The notes under the pieces were generated by a model. The model worked only from the letters and a program-made list of their open reading frames with translations, searched no databases and was not told the origin of the DNA. A program made the position numbers and the translations under genes. DNA of 64,000 nucleotides, taken from assembly GCA_014898415.1 (NCBI GenBank), contig RCTD01000010.1:1364001-1428000 (forward strand), written 5' to 3'. The stretch comes from Stromatinia cepivora (lineage: Eukaryota > Ascomycota > Leotiomycetes > Helotiales > Sclerotiniaceae). This document shows positions 19,621-31,493 of this stretch, piece by piece; positions within the stretch are counted from its first letter, which is position 1; each line of letters opens with the position of its first letter.

Positions 19621-21995
19621 CTTCGGGAAGGATTCGGCCTTTCTTTCGACTCTTTCAAAAAAAAAAGAGGTGAGTGGGTATTCCACCACAACCGTTGATA
19701 ACAGGTTCTAAGAAAAAAAAAAAAATGGGTGCCCAAAGAGGCTCGTGATAGACAAATGACAAAAGTAGAAGGTACGAATAAAGTATCAATCGGTATCAAT
19801 CATATAACATAAAAACACAAAAGAAGCAGTAATACAAGGAAATCTTAAAGCGAGAGTAAAAGACGAGTCAGTGAACGAGCTCAGCAAGCAAAAGATAGAA
19901 AAAACGGTCAACGATTGAGACAAGTGATTTCTAACAGTGATTGAACTATAAAAGGAAAGAGCAACAATTAAGATCAACCCTCTCCAAAAATAAATATGTG
20001 GCCAAGTCAAATACTCGGTGAAAAAAAATGGGAGTGCGGGTCAAGGAGATAATATGAGGACCCCTCTTAAGTCCTGTTCTCTCCAAACGACAACAGAAAA
20101 AGGACAACCAAACCTTGGGACACGGCAAGTGGGATTTGTGGATCGATAGATTTTGCCCTAAAACTGGAGACCGAGAAGACGCACGAAGGAAGTGACGTGA
20201 GCGACTGTTTTAGAGAAGAGTATGGAGAAGAAGACAAAGAATGAATGTAGGATAGGTAGAATAACATGTGGTAACCTCCAGGGTGTAATTTGGCTGAAAG
20301 GAAAGAAAGATTTGTCGATGTGAAGATTTGCTAAAGATTTTCGAAGTAAAAAAAGTCGTTTGGTTGGGTAGAGACAGTACAAGTACCGCCCCGGATAGAG
20401 TGGATAATAGAGTTTGTGGAGGGGTTATGTCGACTGGGATTCTTTCTCACTGTCGATCCGTATCTTAATCGTAGGGTTATAAACCCCTGTATTGATTGTG
20501 ATAAACAGATTGATAGGCTTTTGTGTAGCTAAAGAGGAAGGAAAATAGATGATTGGAATTTGCAGCGATAATCATATAATCATATGATGTGTGATACGAT
20601 ATTTTATTACTCGAATAAGTAGTAAGGAAATACGATCGATAGAAGCAAAAGGCGAAAGGAAAGGGGACATCAATGCACCGAGCCAAGTGAGGGAGAAGCG
20701 AAGGCACGGAGTGAAAAAAAAACAAAATGTACTCCGTCTGGACTATGTATTCAGCCGTCTTGCATAAAAAGGGCGTCATCAGTACCCAGTATGGACTTTG
20801 ATTATTAACATGGAGAAATTTGAAACAAATAGTCATCAACGATAGATTACAGTCTCGGATGAAAAATGTGTTCTTTTGCATGCTCTTCTTGGGCAATTTG
20901 CAATGCCCAATCCGTACCTGACTAGTATTCCAAGGGGTTTCTAGAAAAATATAGCTGCAAACTTTTCGTTTGAAAAAATAGTCAAGCTAACAAGTTAGAA
21001 GTCACCTCGTAATATAAGTAAATAAAATAATGCACCGAGCCATTTCATGTCGTGTCTTGAAAGTTTTAGGCATGCTTTGTACGCAGGCAACAACCCTCTC
21101 AAACAGACACAAAACGCGGTAGTACCGGTAGAGATTACAAATTTCCCATGTGTTTGGACAATGGTAGCGATAAATGGGATTGATGGGTGGGTTCGAACAT
21201 GCATGCTATGAACTTAATTGACCAATGGTGGGATTCATTGGTCGTGAGAATGATGATTGAACACTGAGGAAACAAAAATATAACAGTGAATACGTGCATA
21301 AAGTGAGGTGATGAAATCAGATGGGATTTTGGAATTCGGTTAAGATGAAGGGGTCTTTCCCGCAAACTCAAATAATTTCATTACTTTGTAAATTAAAGTG
21401 AAGAGACATAAGAGATCAATGTAATCTGCAATTACAACTGCGGTTAAAATTACGAGATTGTAATTTTCACGGTCACCTGGCTATAAGTCCGACTTGGCTT
21501 CAAAACTACCTACGAATAGATAGGTATCTATTCGTATTATTGGCGCCCTGATCGCAAGCGTAGCAATGAAGCTCAGAATGTTCGTATTCTGCATCAATGC
21601 ATAAACTAATGTCAGTAAAAATATCGTGCTTTTGCGGGTCAAAATTACGCTATCAGGATTCGAGGAAGACAAGAAGTTCAATGGATAGATCATGAAATGG
21701 GATTCAAGAAAGACAACGTGGAGAAATTCTAAAAGGTAGGTAGGTAAACAAAAGAGCACAGGAAACTTCTTTACACAATAATCTCCATTTTCGCCCCTTT
21801 TTGTTTCCTTATTACACCTTTCCAACCAGATTGCCAACTTCATGTCCGATGCCAGCCCATAAATTTCCATCCCAAAAAATCCCTCATCTCATCTCATCCC
21901 AATCATTCATTTCTCATTTCGCATCCCGCACGGTCTCTTGGTTGAAGTGGATACGCTGCGCATTGCAACGATGATATGACGATAAGGAAGCTTAT
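19621..21995. other. 2.4-kb gene-free stretch between divergent or serial minus-strand genes
   Basis: It contains poly-purine runs on the plus strand (A13 near 19712) and many short overlapping ORFs without domains. It probably holds the promoter and 5' leader of the gene starting at 19620 and the 3' flank of the gene ending at 21996. No RNA gene or repeat family recognised. Confidence 0.4.
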
Positions 21996-22777
21996 CTACT
22001 CATCATCTTCATCAACCTCATCCAAATTATCCTCCTTTGGAACAATTCCTCCTTTCACTTCGGCAGCTTTACTTGTAGGTCCCGGGTGACAAACTGTCTC
22101 TTCTGGATCGGTATCTTCTTCATCTTCTAATCCGTCATCCGCGGGTTCGACTTCATCGAGTTCATTATCATCACCTTCATCATCGTTGACAGGAGCGACT
22201 TCATCCTTGTCATCGGTCAAGTTGTTTGCGACGAATTTGCGCTTCTTGGTTGGAGGCGCCGTTTCTGTACGGATGATCGTTAGTAGGTTCGTAAGGGGTA
22301 TCGGCTATGAAGGGCTGCAAGTTGGCAAGTTGTCGCATGCCGTCGCATACCTTGAACTTCGTCTTCTTCTTCTAATTCTTCCTCATCCTCGTCACTATCA
22401 TCTTCATCTGATGCAGCAGATGCCGCAGCTGGTGCTTCAGCATCGGAGTCTTCATACCTAATGAGATGCGATGATTAGTTACGATTTTATCGATGAAATA
22501 AGTGAACAACCAAACATGTACAGCCAAGTGATGTGATGATCGGCGTATCAAATCAATATCAAACATAAATACAATGCCATCAGAAAACTTGCGATCCAAT
22601 TTAACAACATGTAAAAGCTGTCTCAATGTGATAAATTGAACCATTGAAATCTATACACGACATCACAGATCAATCAATGAATAGGAGATGCAACACTTAC
22701 TCCTCTTCCTCCTCACTCTCATCCGAGGGAAGAGCAACGAGCTCCTCATCATCAGCCTTTCTCTTTCTTGTAGTCAT
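21996..22777 (-). CDS. small very acidic, nuclear-type protein (three exons)
   Basis: Exons 22777-22701, 22457-22351 and 22264-21996 join in frame to about 150 aa. Intron 1 (22700-22458) starts GTAAGT and ends TTAG. Intron 2 (22350-22265) starts GTATGC and has a CTAAC branch. The protein begins M-T-T-R-K-R-K-A-D-D-E, is followed by long Asp/Glu runs, then a basic T-K-K-R-K-F segment that could be a nuclear localisation signal, then further acidic stretches ending D-E-V-D-E-D-D-E. Such composition is typical of nuclear chaperones and chromatin- or ribosome-associated acidic proteins, but no specific domain is visible. The start ATG lies 77 nt before the first donor. Confidence 0.72.
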
Positions 22778-24250
22778 ATTGATGTTGATGTATATTGATT
22801 GATACCTTTCGACAGGATACTTTGATGAATATGTATTGAGTATAGAAAGATATAACGATTATGAATAGATAAAAATTGATAGAGATGAGATGAAAAGCGA
22901 TTGAAATCTGCAGAACTTGGGGGGCAACAGGATTCAGCTGGGGAAAGAGGAGGCGCTTTACTGGCTAATACTACATTCACACGCACACGGAGATATCATG
23001 TTCCCTTGTTCCTGTAAGCAGGAAAGAAAGCTCGGACGTGAAGCTCCTCGGAACAGTTGGACGAACGTCACTGATTTACATTGGAGAGCATCAAAACTAG
23101 TGTAAATGAGGATTAGAGGGATGCAAGTAACCATAGTTGGATTGGGATTATGCAAGGAATGCATACATAGTTGGAAAGCAGGGAAAGAGGAAGTGATTGG
23201 TGGAAGGGGATATCCGATTGTGTAGGTAAGGAAAGGAGTACAGAGTAGATACACGCAACTATTGGATAACTGCGGCTGCTAAGAATACCCGGTACCTGCT
23301 GCCAAGTAGGTAAGCATGTGGGGAGATGTCGTGACAAGAGCCGAGTCGGGACTTCGGCCTCGTGAGATATCGCACGTGACTATCGAGCTTCAGTCTCTGA
23401 AGATGATGTCAGTAGGTGATATGAGCTAGCTTTTAGAAGAGTAAATGATCGGAAAGTACTTATCACTAGCTACCTAAAAGTTAGGTCTCGGACGAAACCA
23501 CAATCATGTCTATTCAGCTTTACCCCTCGATCACTATTAGAGTCTTCCTTCCTCATTCCTCTTCATGAAGGTTTTTGAATTGCAACAATTATTATGCTTT
23601 TCAAGATAGTGTATCTAGTAGATATCACAAATCGCATCCTGCATTTACCAATTTTCCATGGGAATGTGAGCAAGTGCAACAATAGGAGAGAATAGCCGAT
23701 CTGGCAATTTGTATTTAAAAGGTGGACGTAGTTGGCCAAATGATCACCAGCACATATTCTTTCTTCCACAACCGCGTCTAAAGAAACTTCCTTCTTATCC
23801 GGGAGCAATAGGTTTGAATGTTGTTCTCAACGAATATCTCATCTCATGTTTCCTCTCGTCTACTTGTAGTGCAAATAAGTCCCGCGTGAAAACGCAGCAG
23901 GATTAATCACACAATAGACATATCCGTATAGCGAACTTTGCTTTTACATATACATATATCCCATTCTACGCCGTACGCCTCGTCAAATAGAGTAGACTAT
24001 ATTTTGCGAGATACAATCAAACCCCCTTTTCATCGACAACTTCACCTTTCTTGCCTATCTCAATCTACATCTATATTTTATATCTAGTTTTACAATCATA
24101 ATTCTCATAAAAGTAGCCCAGTCTTCATGAAAATATAGCCATATGTCCGTAATCAACAACTAAGTTAAAGTTATATAAGGTTGAAATCACGACTTGCACT
24201 CCCCACATTTTGCAAAGTTTGTAGAGCCTTGTCCATATACACATTCTTAA
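22778..24250. other. intergenic, no gene seen
   Basis: About 1.5 kb without a supported gene. It includes the promoter of the acidic-protein gene. Short ORFs here have no recognisable content. A dyad with GAGCCGAGTCGG / CTTCGGCCTCG near 23339-23366 may form a hairpin. Confidence 0.35.
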
Positions 24251-24258
24251 TGCATTGG

Positions 24259-24891
24259 TAGGCTGCGCAACGGGTATTCATGGAGCGGATAATGATTTCG
24301 ATGGGTAACCCGCGGATTATCTGTAACAGGGCGGGTAATTCAAAATTTGGGATGAATAATTTATGGGGCGGATATAGATTATCCACAGGTATTCATCTAT
24401 TCGTATATTATATAATATTTTATAAAACTAGTATAATTTTATGATTAATATAAAAATTAGTATAAATCTAAATTTGGATTACTTTTGGGTTATAAAATGA
24501 TTTAAGAATAGCTTCAAATTTAAACGAAAAATGGATAATCCATGAATAATCTATGGATTATCTGTAAATAATCTATATACCTATAGATTATTTGTAAATT
24601 ATTTATATATCTATAGGTTACCCGCGGATAATTTGTGGATTATTTGTAAATAATCTATATACCTATGGATTATTTGTAAATTATCTGTATATTTATAGAT
24701 TATCTGTGGATAATCTATTTATCTATAAATAAATAGATTATTTGCAGATAATCCACGGATTATTTGTAACGGGATGGGTAATTTTAAATCTGGATGGATA
24801 ATTTGTAAGGCGGGTAGAATCTTTGATGGATATTTATAGAGTGGATTATCCGCGGATAACCTATGGGTATAGATAATTTTTGCGTAGTCTA
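24259..24891. mobile_element. non-autonomous hAT-like element rich in GGATTATCCGCGG-type dyads
   Basis: The left end reads TAGGCTGCGCAA; the right end in reverse reads TAGACTACGCAA. Eight-base flanks are TGCATTGG (24251-24258) and TATATTGG (24892-24899), identical except for one G-to-A and one C-to-T, as expected of an 8-bp duplication altered by RIP. The 633-bp interior has no gene. It consists of many degenerate, partly palindromic copies of GGATTATCYGYGGATAATC and GATTATTTGTAAAT motifs. A segment at 24311-24385 recurs in direct orientation near 24757-24835. Eight-base target duplication fits the hAT superfamily. The boundaries rest on short ends, so moderate confidence. Confidence 0.5.
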
Positions 24892-24899
24892 TATATTGG

Positions 24900-25336
24900 A
24901 GAATGAGATTTAGTTTATATTGATAATATAAGTAGGACATTACTATCAGTACAAGAATCTTACTATAAATGATGGTGATGAAAACTGTGTAACTAACAAT
25001 GAACAATATCCACTATCAAATTAAATTTGAATGATTATCAGTAGTCAATCACTTTCCCTCGTCGCCTATCAGAGTTCAACATCAAATATTAACTAGTTCT
25101 ATTAATTAAGACTTCTCCCCAAGGGCTCAGATACCTTGAAAATTAAAAACGAAGCCTTGTGATCCTGTTACCTCTGCGTGGGATTTTGACATGACGAACT
25201 TAAGTCTGCCAGGTCCGGTAAGCTTTTTATATGTTGGGGGTTGAAAGGGTATAGGAATGATGGCTTGTGGATCCAATCAAGAGCATATGATTAAGAGATG
25301 GAGCAGATGGCATTGAACAATCGTTGCCTTGGAGTT
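24900..25336. other. spacer between two mobile elements
   Basis: No gene or repeat supported in this 440-bp stretch. Confidence 0.35.
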
Positions 25337-25344
25337 AATTCAAC

Positions 25345-25816
25345 CAGGGTTGGGCAAAAGATGGGTATACCCGGGGTAACCCGGGGTAAACCCGGCCGAA
25401 AAGCCATCCTACTCGAGCTCTACAGGACAAGATAACCATCCAAAGAAATGCTCCAGGTGCCAAAATACCATAGGGTATTTAGCACATGAATTCATATAAT
25501 CGAACAATCACATGATTCGGAATCTTGATCATATCATATCACATCTACATCACATGATTCAAATATCATATAATTCGGAATCTTGATCATATTATATCAT
25601 ATGATTTCAATATCATATAATTCAAATATTATATAATTAATCTATAATATAATAAAACTTCAAATAATAATATAGAACGATTATATAATATTTACCCTAC
25701 AATACCCTAACACTCAACAATATTACCAGATAATCATCCTATAAAACCTCTATAGAGTAGGGTAACCACCCTATAGAGGTCAAATACCCCGGGTAGGGTA
25801 CGGGTGCCCATGCCTG
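25345..25816. mobile_element. hAT-type MITE, 8-bp target duplication AATTCAAC
   Basis: A 472-bp element. The left end is CAGGGTTGGGCA; the right end in reverse is CAGGCATGGGCA; both continue into GC-rich C-C-C-G-G-G-G-T-A sequence. The perfect 8-bp direct repeat AATTCAAC flanks it (25337-25344 and 25817-25824). CAG ends and 8-bp duplications are the hAT signature. The interior is AT-rich with tandem CATATGATTC-like repeats and has no ORF. Confidence 0.8.
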
Positions 25817-27160
25817 AATTCAACCAGTCCAACACGATGGATTCCCTCTATTATATTTCCCTGCTCCTTATACTCTCTAACTTCTCGAGCTAGCCTGTAT
25901 AAACACAACATACGATAGGATCACCAAGTACCGAAGTCGACCACTAACGAGTGGGAAACTGACTTTAAAAGAGCATCCTACGTTCTTTCATCCAGCAGCT
26001 GCTGCAGAAACCGGCATATTACCTTCTGCTTTTGACTGCTGGCTCAGAGATATGATTTGAGAAGGTAGTAGTGGCTTTTTGTTATTATTATTTGATCGCT
26101 CTGTCTGTTCCTTGCGGAGTTTGGAGATGAGTTAGAATCTAAACTTGATGATAACCAATAGTAATAACAGTGGTGACATTACCGGGCTTTAGTTCCTCGT
26201 AGATCGACCAGCGACTTGACATTAGGGAATCATCTAGCGTTTTTTTAGCGTTTTGAGGTTAATTGAAAGTGTCTGACGCTTTCCGCTCATAAATTCAAAC
26301 ATTTTTATACTTGAGGCTGTGAAATTAAAATCGGCCAAGGATCTTTTACCTTATTCTTAGCCTTAAATATGTACACATCTCAAGGTTATAAAAAGTTGAT
26401 GATATTTGTGATGGGTTAAGACAAACTGAAAGAAATTCCTAATCCTTCATGATTGATGGCGGCAAAGGAAGTATGCTAGGTTGGGAAAACTGCGAGCTCA
26501 TAGATTGATGAATAGATGAGGGAGTGTGATACGGTGGGTGTTGGAGTGGCGGAGTATCTCCCATCGTTGTTTCTAGAATTTTGTTGTGCTCCTAGTATTG
26601 TTCGCGATTTAAATAGAGATAATGGCAGTAAAAATAGAATTACGTAGTGATGATATAATCTATACAACTAGCTTACAATCGCCAATTTACTGAACTAGGT
26701 TCAGAGAAAAACCATATTCAAAGGTTCTAGGCCCCATGGCGGTAGAGACATTCAGATCCATGCACAATAAATATGGGCAGCTATGGAGGGACTTTCTGTA
26801 GGAGAATGTGATGGACTTTTTAAATGATCAACGAGTTCGGAGGAGTGAGAAGACAGCCAAGAACGGAAACTTTCACAAGCTCATAATTCAAAGCCTACAT
26901 AACCGCAAGCATAGAAAGGCAAGACCATCGGAAAGTATCTGCGCTGATGCAGTTAATATCTGCCTAAAATCAAATTTATACAAACGTGGTTACCAATGTT
27001 GATATTAGGAGGGTTTAACAACTTTACCATTGCAGCATAAGTTCGGGCTTGACGTAATAGGCAGATGTGCAGAAGTTACTCCTAGAGCTAGGAATGCCTA
27101 GAAGCTCTAAATATTAAACATATAGTGAGGTGCTAGGACTGCTAAAGCAGCTAACAAGTG

Positions 27161-27410
27161 CCGAGATTTCTTAGATATACAACAAAATGAGATGTACCGG
27201 AGCTAATGCTGAAGCTAGAATTGCCGATAACCTTCAGATATGCAACAGAATAGAGGACCGGAACTACCATTGAAGCTAGATGTGCCGAGAATTGTCAGAC
27301 ATACAACAAAGCAAGATACTGAAGCTAGCAATATTGAAGCATGAGACGTCCAGGAAAGCCGAGAAACTATCAGAAGCACCCAGGACTATCGGATTTGCAA
27401 CAAAAATGGG
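27161..27410. repeat. degenerate tandem repeat, about 60-75-bp unit, four copies
   Basis: Units start at about 27161, 27224, 27284 and 27359 with CCGAGA/CCGATA, contain CAGATATGCAACA-like sequence, and the first three continue to TGAAGCTAG. Units are 63, 60 and 75 bp, and the last is partial. No coding frame runs through. Confidence 0.5.
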
Positions 27411-27624
27411 TATGAGAATTAGTCCGCACCCCAACGTCCAACCTCACAAATAACCTTTATCAATCTTAGATGTGTGGGTGTGGTACTTTATGGCCATTCA
27501 GATTTTGCTGGAGCCATGCCCTACCTGTAAGCATTAAGACGAACTTGAGTCCAGCTTGTATGTTGAATAATTGCTCGAAAAGACTGGGTTTCATATTCAG
27601 GAATATGAATCTTCACAACTACAT

Positions 27625-27688
27625 ATTTGCGAAAGCAAGCCTTCAGTCGTGATAAACCGGGAGTAAGATCAAAGTGGCTTTCGCAAAT
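27625..27688. repeat. perfect 12-bp inverted repeat with 40-bp loop
   Basis: ATTTGCGAAAGC at 27625-27636 is repeated inverted as GCTTTCGCAAAT at 27677-27688. It could form a cruciform or an RNA hairpin; no element is recognisable around it. Confidence 0.45.
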
Positions 27689-29091
27689 AGAGCTACTCGT
27701 GCGGTCAGATTCCAGAAAGTATGCGGTTCCGGCACTCTATACACATACCACAAGATGGTAAACTACAAAAGGAATAACCTGATTTTTCTAGCGACCGAGT
27801 TTCATACTTTCTGGCAGCACGAGTACGAGTTGTTCAATATTGTAGCATTCATTAAGTTTATTAGATTACAAGCAAGTTTCATTAGCGCATTTTAGCCCAG
27901 CCCTAGCCTGGATAAATCCCAATCATCCCCACCATTACTGCAGATTTTGGGTAACGAGCTACCTGCTATTTTCTGCGGTGCTTGATTAAGAGATGAGTGG
28001 GCAAATATGAGTTTATAATAGCAGCAGAAAAATGGGGAAAGAGAAAGGGTTTCAGATCGAGGGCTATGGTGCAACTTAGCGGCTCCTAAATCATGGTTGA
28101 TAAATACATCAAGATTTGAGTGCAAGTTGAGCTCTACTAAGCTGGCTCCAATTCTCCATCAAGACAAGGCTAGATATTACTGTATGCTACTTGGGTTTCG
28201 TGGTTTCGTAAATTGATTTCCAGAAGGTAGTAGAACTTGCTGTATGGGTCTCTCTCTCTTCACTTATACGCTTAGCCTTCATTTATATCTGCTATTACAC
28301 TGGCCTAGCAGTCAGTATGTCCCACAAAAAAAGCATCAGACTTACCTGATTCCTTTGAGTCCACTTGTTGGTTTATTCCTATCTCAACCACTATTTGATA
28401 GCATGATGTTTAAAAAGATTGCCTTATGAAGTGCTTGTTGGTGATAGAGGATTTTTGGTGAGCTACAGACAGCTAAGAATTCAGGGTCTAGCCCTAATTC
28501 CCTTTAAGTACGAATTGGGTGTACATACCCAAGCTGTTTGAAGATTAGCGGGTTTCCTGATTTAATTAAGCCATGTATTCCCAAAGTTGCCGGACTGAAA
28601 GAGTAACACCGGCATACAGGAGACTAATAAATCTTAGGAATAATTAATATGCTTAGGGTGCCGGTAGCAAATGCGGGGTATGCCACCATGGGATGGACTT
28701 CTGCCATATAAGTTCTCTCTACTCCCTATCCAATCCAAATATTCATCCGCCGTTCTCGATAAAATTTCAATATACATAAAAGTTTTCACCCCAAAAGCTC
28801 AATTTCAACACCCAGAAATATAATTATTCTACAGCCTTAATTTACAAACAAAAATATTCCAAAATTACTCTACAAGCAGAGGTAAGCTTCGAGTCTGGCA
28901 ATATTGTTCCCACTAAACATGTATTCCATCAAGGTGAAGCACTTAGTTTATCCTCTCTTTAGTCACATATATTTTTACTCGACGAAGCGCAGGTTAAGTT
29001 AATTCTTCCCCCGAATAAATTTCTTCGGAGCGAAGGCAAATATAAGCAGGTCTCCTGACTGACTGTCCATGTAGACCAGACTATTGTTAAT

Positions 29092-29577
29092 ATGGCTCCA
29101 TCAATGCCCGCTTCCCAAGAAAAGAAGAAGGCAGTAACAGATGGTAGAGTTGAACGAAAGATCACAAATGGTATTACAAAGTATACAACTACCAAGCCGA
29201 AGAAAGATAAAGTTACAGAAGAACTAGTGGAACCAATGAAAGGATTGGAATTAGAGAAAAGTGCCGTCCTTCCAAAGACTCCAAAAGCTGTAAGCAAGGA
29301 ATCAAATGATCAAGACACGAATAAAGTTGATGAAGATGTATTCTCGAATCTCCACGGCCATTTCCAGAAAGCAGAAGTTGGCAAGACTGATGTTGCAAAG
29401 ACCGATGTCGCCAAGTCAGATACTAAAAATGCTGCTGTTGAAAAGGCCAAGCCTGTAAAGAAACCTGCCGGTGCGGAAGATGATTCGGCGTACGAGATGA
29501 TCAAAGCCCACTTCCGTTCCATTGGATCCAAAGGAGGAAAGAAGGGAGGCTCCGATAAATGGGGCTTTCTACTCTGA
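29092..29577 (+). CDS. unrecognised Lys-rich small protein (161 aa)
   Basis: Single-exon ORF with ATG at 29092. The protein is highly charged, Lys/Thr/Ala-rich and probably disordered. Two similar short segments, D-E-D-V-F-S-N-L-H-G-H-F and D-D-S-A-Y-E-M-I-K-A-H-F, occur near residues 80 and 137. Between them lies a short repeat K-T-D-V-A-K-T-D-V-A-K-S-D. The C-terminus G-G-K-K-G-G-S-D-K-W-G-F-L-L is basic. No signal peptide or membrane segment. No known family recognised. Codon use is ordinary and the opposite-strand ORFs are shadows. Confidence 0.6.
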   Translation: MAPSMPASQEKKKAVTDGRVERKITNGITKYTTTKPKKDKVTEELVEPMKGLELEKSAVLPKTPKAVSKESNDQDTNKVDEDVFSNLHGHFQKAEVGKTDVAKTDVAKSDTKNAAVEKAKPVKKPAGAEDDSAYEMIKAHFRSIGSKGGKKGGSDKWGFLL

Positions 29578-30752
29578 TGGCAAGCTAAAATATCTTTCTC
29601 GTTATGCAAAGTATCAATATCTGAAGTTGTGTCTTCTTGAAGGCTACTTCAATCCAATGTACATAGTGTTATTATTCTTTTAGGCTGTCGCCGCTCAGCA
29701 AGGGTAGGTGCAAAGGTGGCATAAGCTTGCCCTCGCACTTTCAGCCAACGCCAGAAAGATAGATCGTCAGAACAACATTGGAACAGATCTTATGGAGCAA
29801 TGAACAGCTTTCTACGATTTATTCAGCGTGGCATTACCTTTCGATTTACTTGACTTAGATGGGGCTTTCAACAAGTTATGCTGTAACGACGCAATGAATT
29901 CAGGAAAGATAGTCGAGGAATGTCTCCACTAGGAATATAGTCTCGCTTTACTCTTAATTGTTAAATATACACATAATGTTCTGACCTGATGAGTTTCTAA
30001 TCAACCCAGAAGGGTTCCAGTGATGTTATTAGCTGTCCATTTAGGAAATTCGACAAATTGGGGTTGTAGTATTCATGGCGAAGTGCTTCACACTCAATAT
30101 TAATCATTATTAGACAAGTGTATAAAATTTGTTTCGACTAGATGTAACTCTTCTTTCCTGGCCACTCTCAATCTTGTATCAGCTATCCTTGGAGCACATT
30201 GTATCCGCTAAAAAAAAAAAAAAAAACAGTACTCATTCCAGTTCATGAGATCTTCGTGAAGCCTGTAGCCCAGGACCTTTTCTTTCCTTCGCCTCAGAAT
30301 TTATGAAGCAAAATCTTAGCACTACATTTAAAGAGGCGATCATACTGAGGGCTTTCAACATCAGCTTGCATTCATTATCACTCTCCATGTATAAATCATA
30401 TTATCGGTAGAAAAGTTGCTGCAGCCTAATGACACCTGAAATTATTAGCACTTATTATTTTGTAAAAAAGTCAATGCATCATAAATTGTTCAGACGTGTC
30501 AAAGAAACCCGTGAAAAAAAAAGAATGGAACAATCCGTCTGGTAGAAAATAGTCTCAAATGATTTTCCAAATCTACTTGGGAACAGTGCTTGAACAACAT
30601 ATATACTAGCTATAAAAGTAGGACTAGATACTGAGTAAATGAGGACTTTCTCATCCACAACCAAGTTTCTGGGGCAATTATCTATTTGAATATCACATCT
30701 CTCTAGATAAATCTTTCGACACACACTTCCAAGCCCAATCAACAACGCAAAC
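29578..30752. other. intergenic, no gene seen
   Basis: About 1.2 kb with no gene supported. It contains an A18 run near 30209-30226. The 3' flank of the gene ending at 29577 and the promoter of the gene at 30753 lie here. Confidence 0.4.
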
Positions 30753-31493
30753 ATGTCAGCACCTCGAATCCGACTCTATCGAGCACCCTGGTGCGCTAGC
30801 GAAACCACTTATTTCCACAATTTCATGAACAACTTCATAGTCCATGGAGGACTTCGTGAACCAATTTTCGATGATTGGGCTCATGTCATTCATACCATGA
30901 TGATCGAACAAGTAAGACATTACCCAGGTGGTGCTCTACATGAACAAGACCCATGGCCTGTTAGAACATACAGCGTTAATTCTCTCAAGGCAGCGTGGAT
31001 CAAAGCCAAGGGCGAGCGCGAAGAAGCTGACCGCGAAGCTGTCGATCAAATCATGCGGGAGTACGATCCGGAAGGAGGGGATTTCCTTGATGACGATGAG
31101 AATGAGCTCAATGACAATTCTCCGGACCCATTACTATGGAACGAGTTTGAAGCAGGTTTGCCCGATGAATGGGAGAGAGAATTTGAAGAACTCCTGGCAC
31201 CATTGAGACGTGAGTGGGCTCAGGAAGCCCGCTCTGCAGCTCAGGAAGAAGCTGCTCAGCAAGCCTTCAGACATCTACTTCATATAGCCCCTGAAGGAAC
31301 GACTCACCCCGCCCTTCTTCGCCCATTGCCGCAAGAAGAGGCAGCTGCACAGCTCAACGCCATTCTTGAACAGCCCGCCACTGGTCCTCCACAGGTCGAG
31401 GCCTCCCGAGACCTGTTGGCAAGAATGGGCGTAGACAGAACCACCGAAACAAATTTCTGGGCCACCTTCGAGCAACGCTTCGGCAGTCGATGA
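30753..31493 (+). CDS. unrecognised acidic protein (246 aa)
   Basis: Single-exon ORF with ATG at 30753 preceded by a CA-rich leader, usual for fungal starts. The N-terminal 75 residues look globular (R-L-Y-R-A-P-W-C-A-S-E-T-T-Y-F-H-N-F-M). They are followed by a strongly acidic helical region (E-R-E-E-A-D-R-E-A, D-D-D-E-N-E-L) and a Glu/Gln/Ala-rich helix at about 145-175. The C-terminus ends F-E-Q-R-F-G-S-R. No signal peptide, membrane span or catalytic motif. I do not recognise the family. It appears intact and its composition argues that it is a real gene. Confidence 0.65.
   Translation: MSAPRIRLYRAPWCASETTYFHNFMNNFIVHGGLREPIFDDWAHVIHTMMIEQVRHYPGGALHEQDPWPVRTYSVNSLKAAWIKAKGEREEADREAVDQIMREYDPEGGDFLDDDENELNDNSPDPLLWNEFEAGLPDEWEREFEELLAPLRREWAQEARSAAQEEAAQQAFRHLLHIAPEGTTHPALLRPLPQEEAAAQLNAILEQPATGPPQVEASRDLLARMGVDRTTETNFWATFEQRFGSR

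Larger units (their letters stand above)
25825..29091. other. 3.3-kb gene-poor stretch
   Basis: No gene could be supported. Besides the degenerate tandem repeat at 27161-27410 and the hairpin-forming inverted repeat at 27625-27688, listed separately, there are only short ORFs without domains. The region just before 29092 should contain the promoter of the next gene. Confidence 0.4.

Noticed and set aside
20477..20896. 139-aa minus-strand ORF in the long leader region
   Set aside because: Phe/Ser/Tyr-rich low-complexity translation with no homology-like features.
21180..21200. GGGTTCGAACATG resembling a tRNA B box
   Set aside because: The conserved CC after TTCGAAT is missing and no A box or cloverleaf fits nearby.
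21481..21870. 129-aa minus-strand ORF
   Set aside because: No domain, no partner exons, hydrophobic random composition; not enough support.
24259..24891. Possible CRISPR-like array because of repeated dyads
   Set aside because: Repeats are degenerate without regular unique spacers, and the host is a eukaryote.
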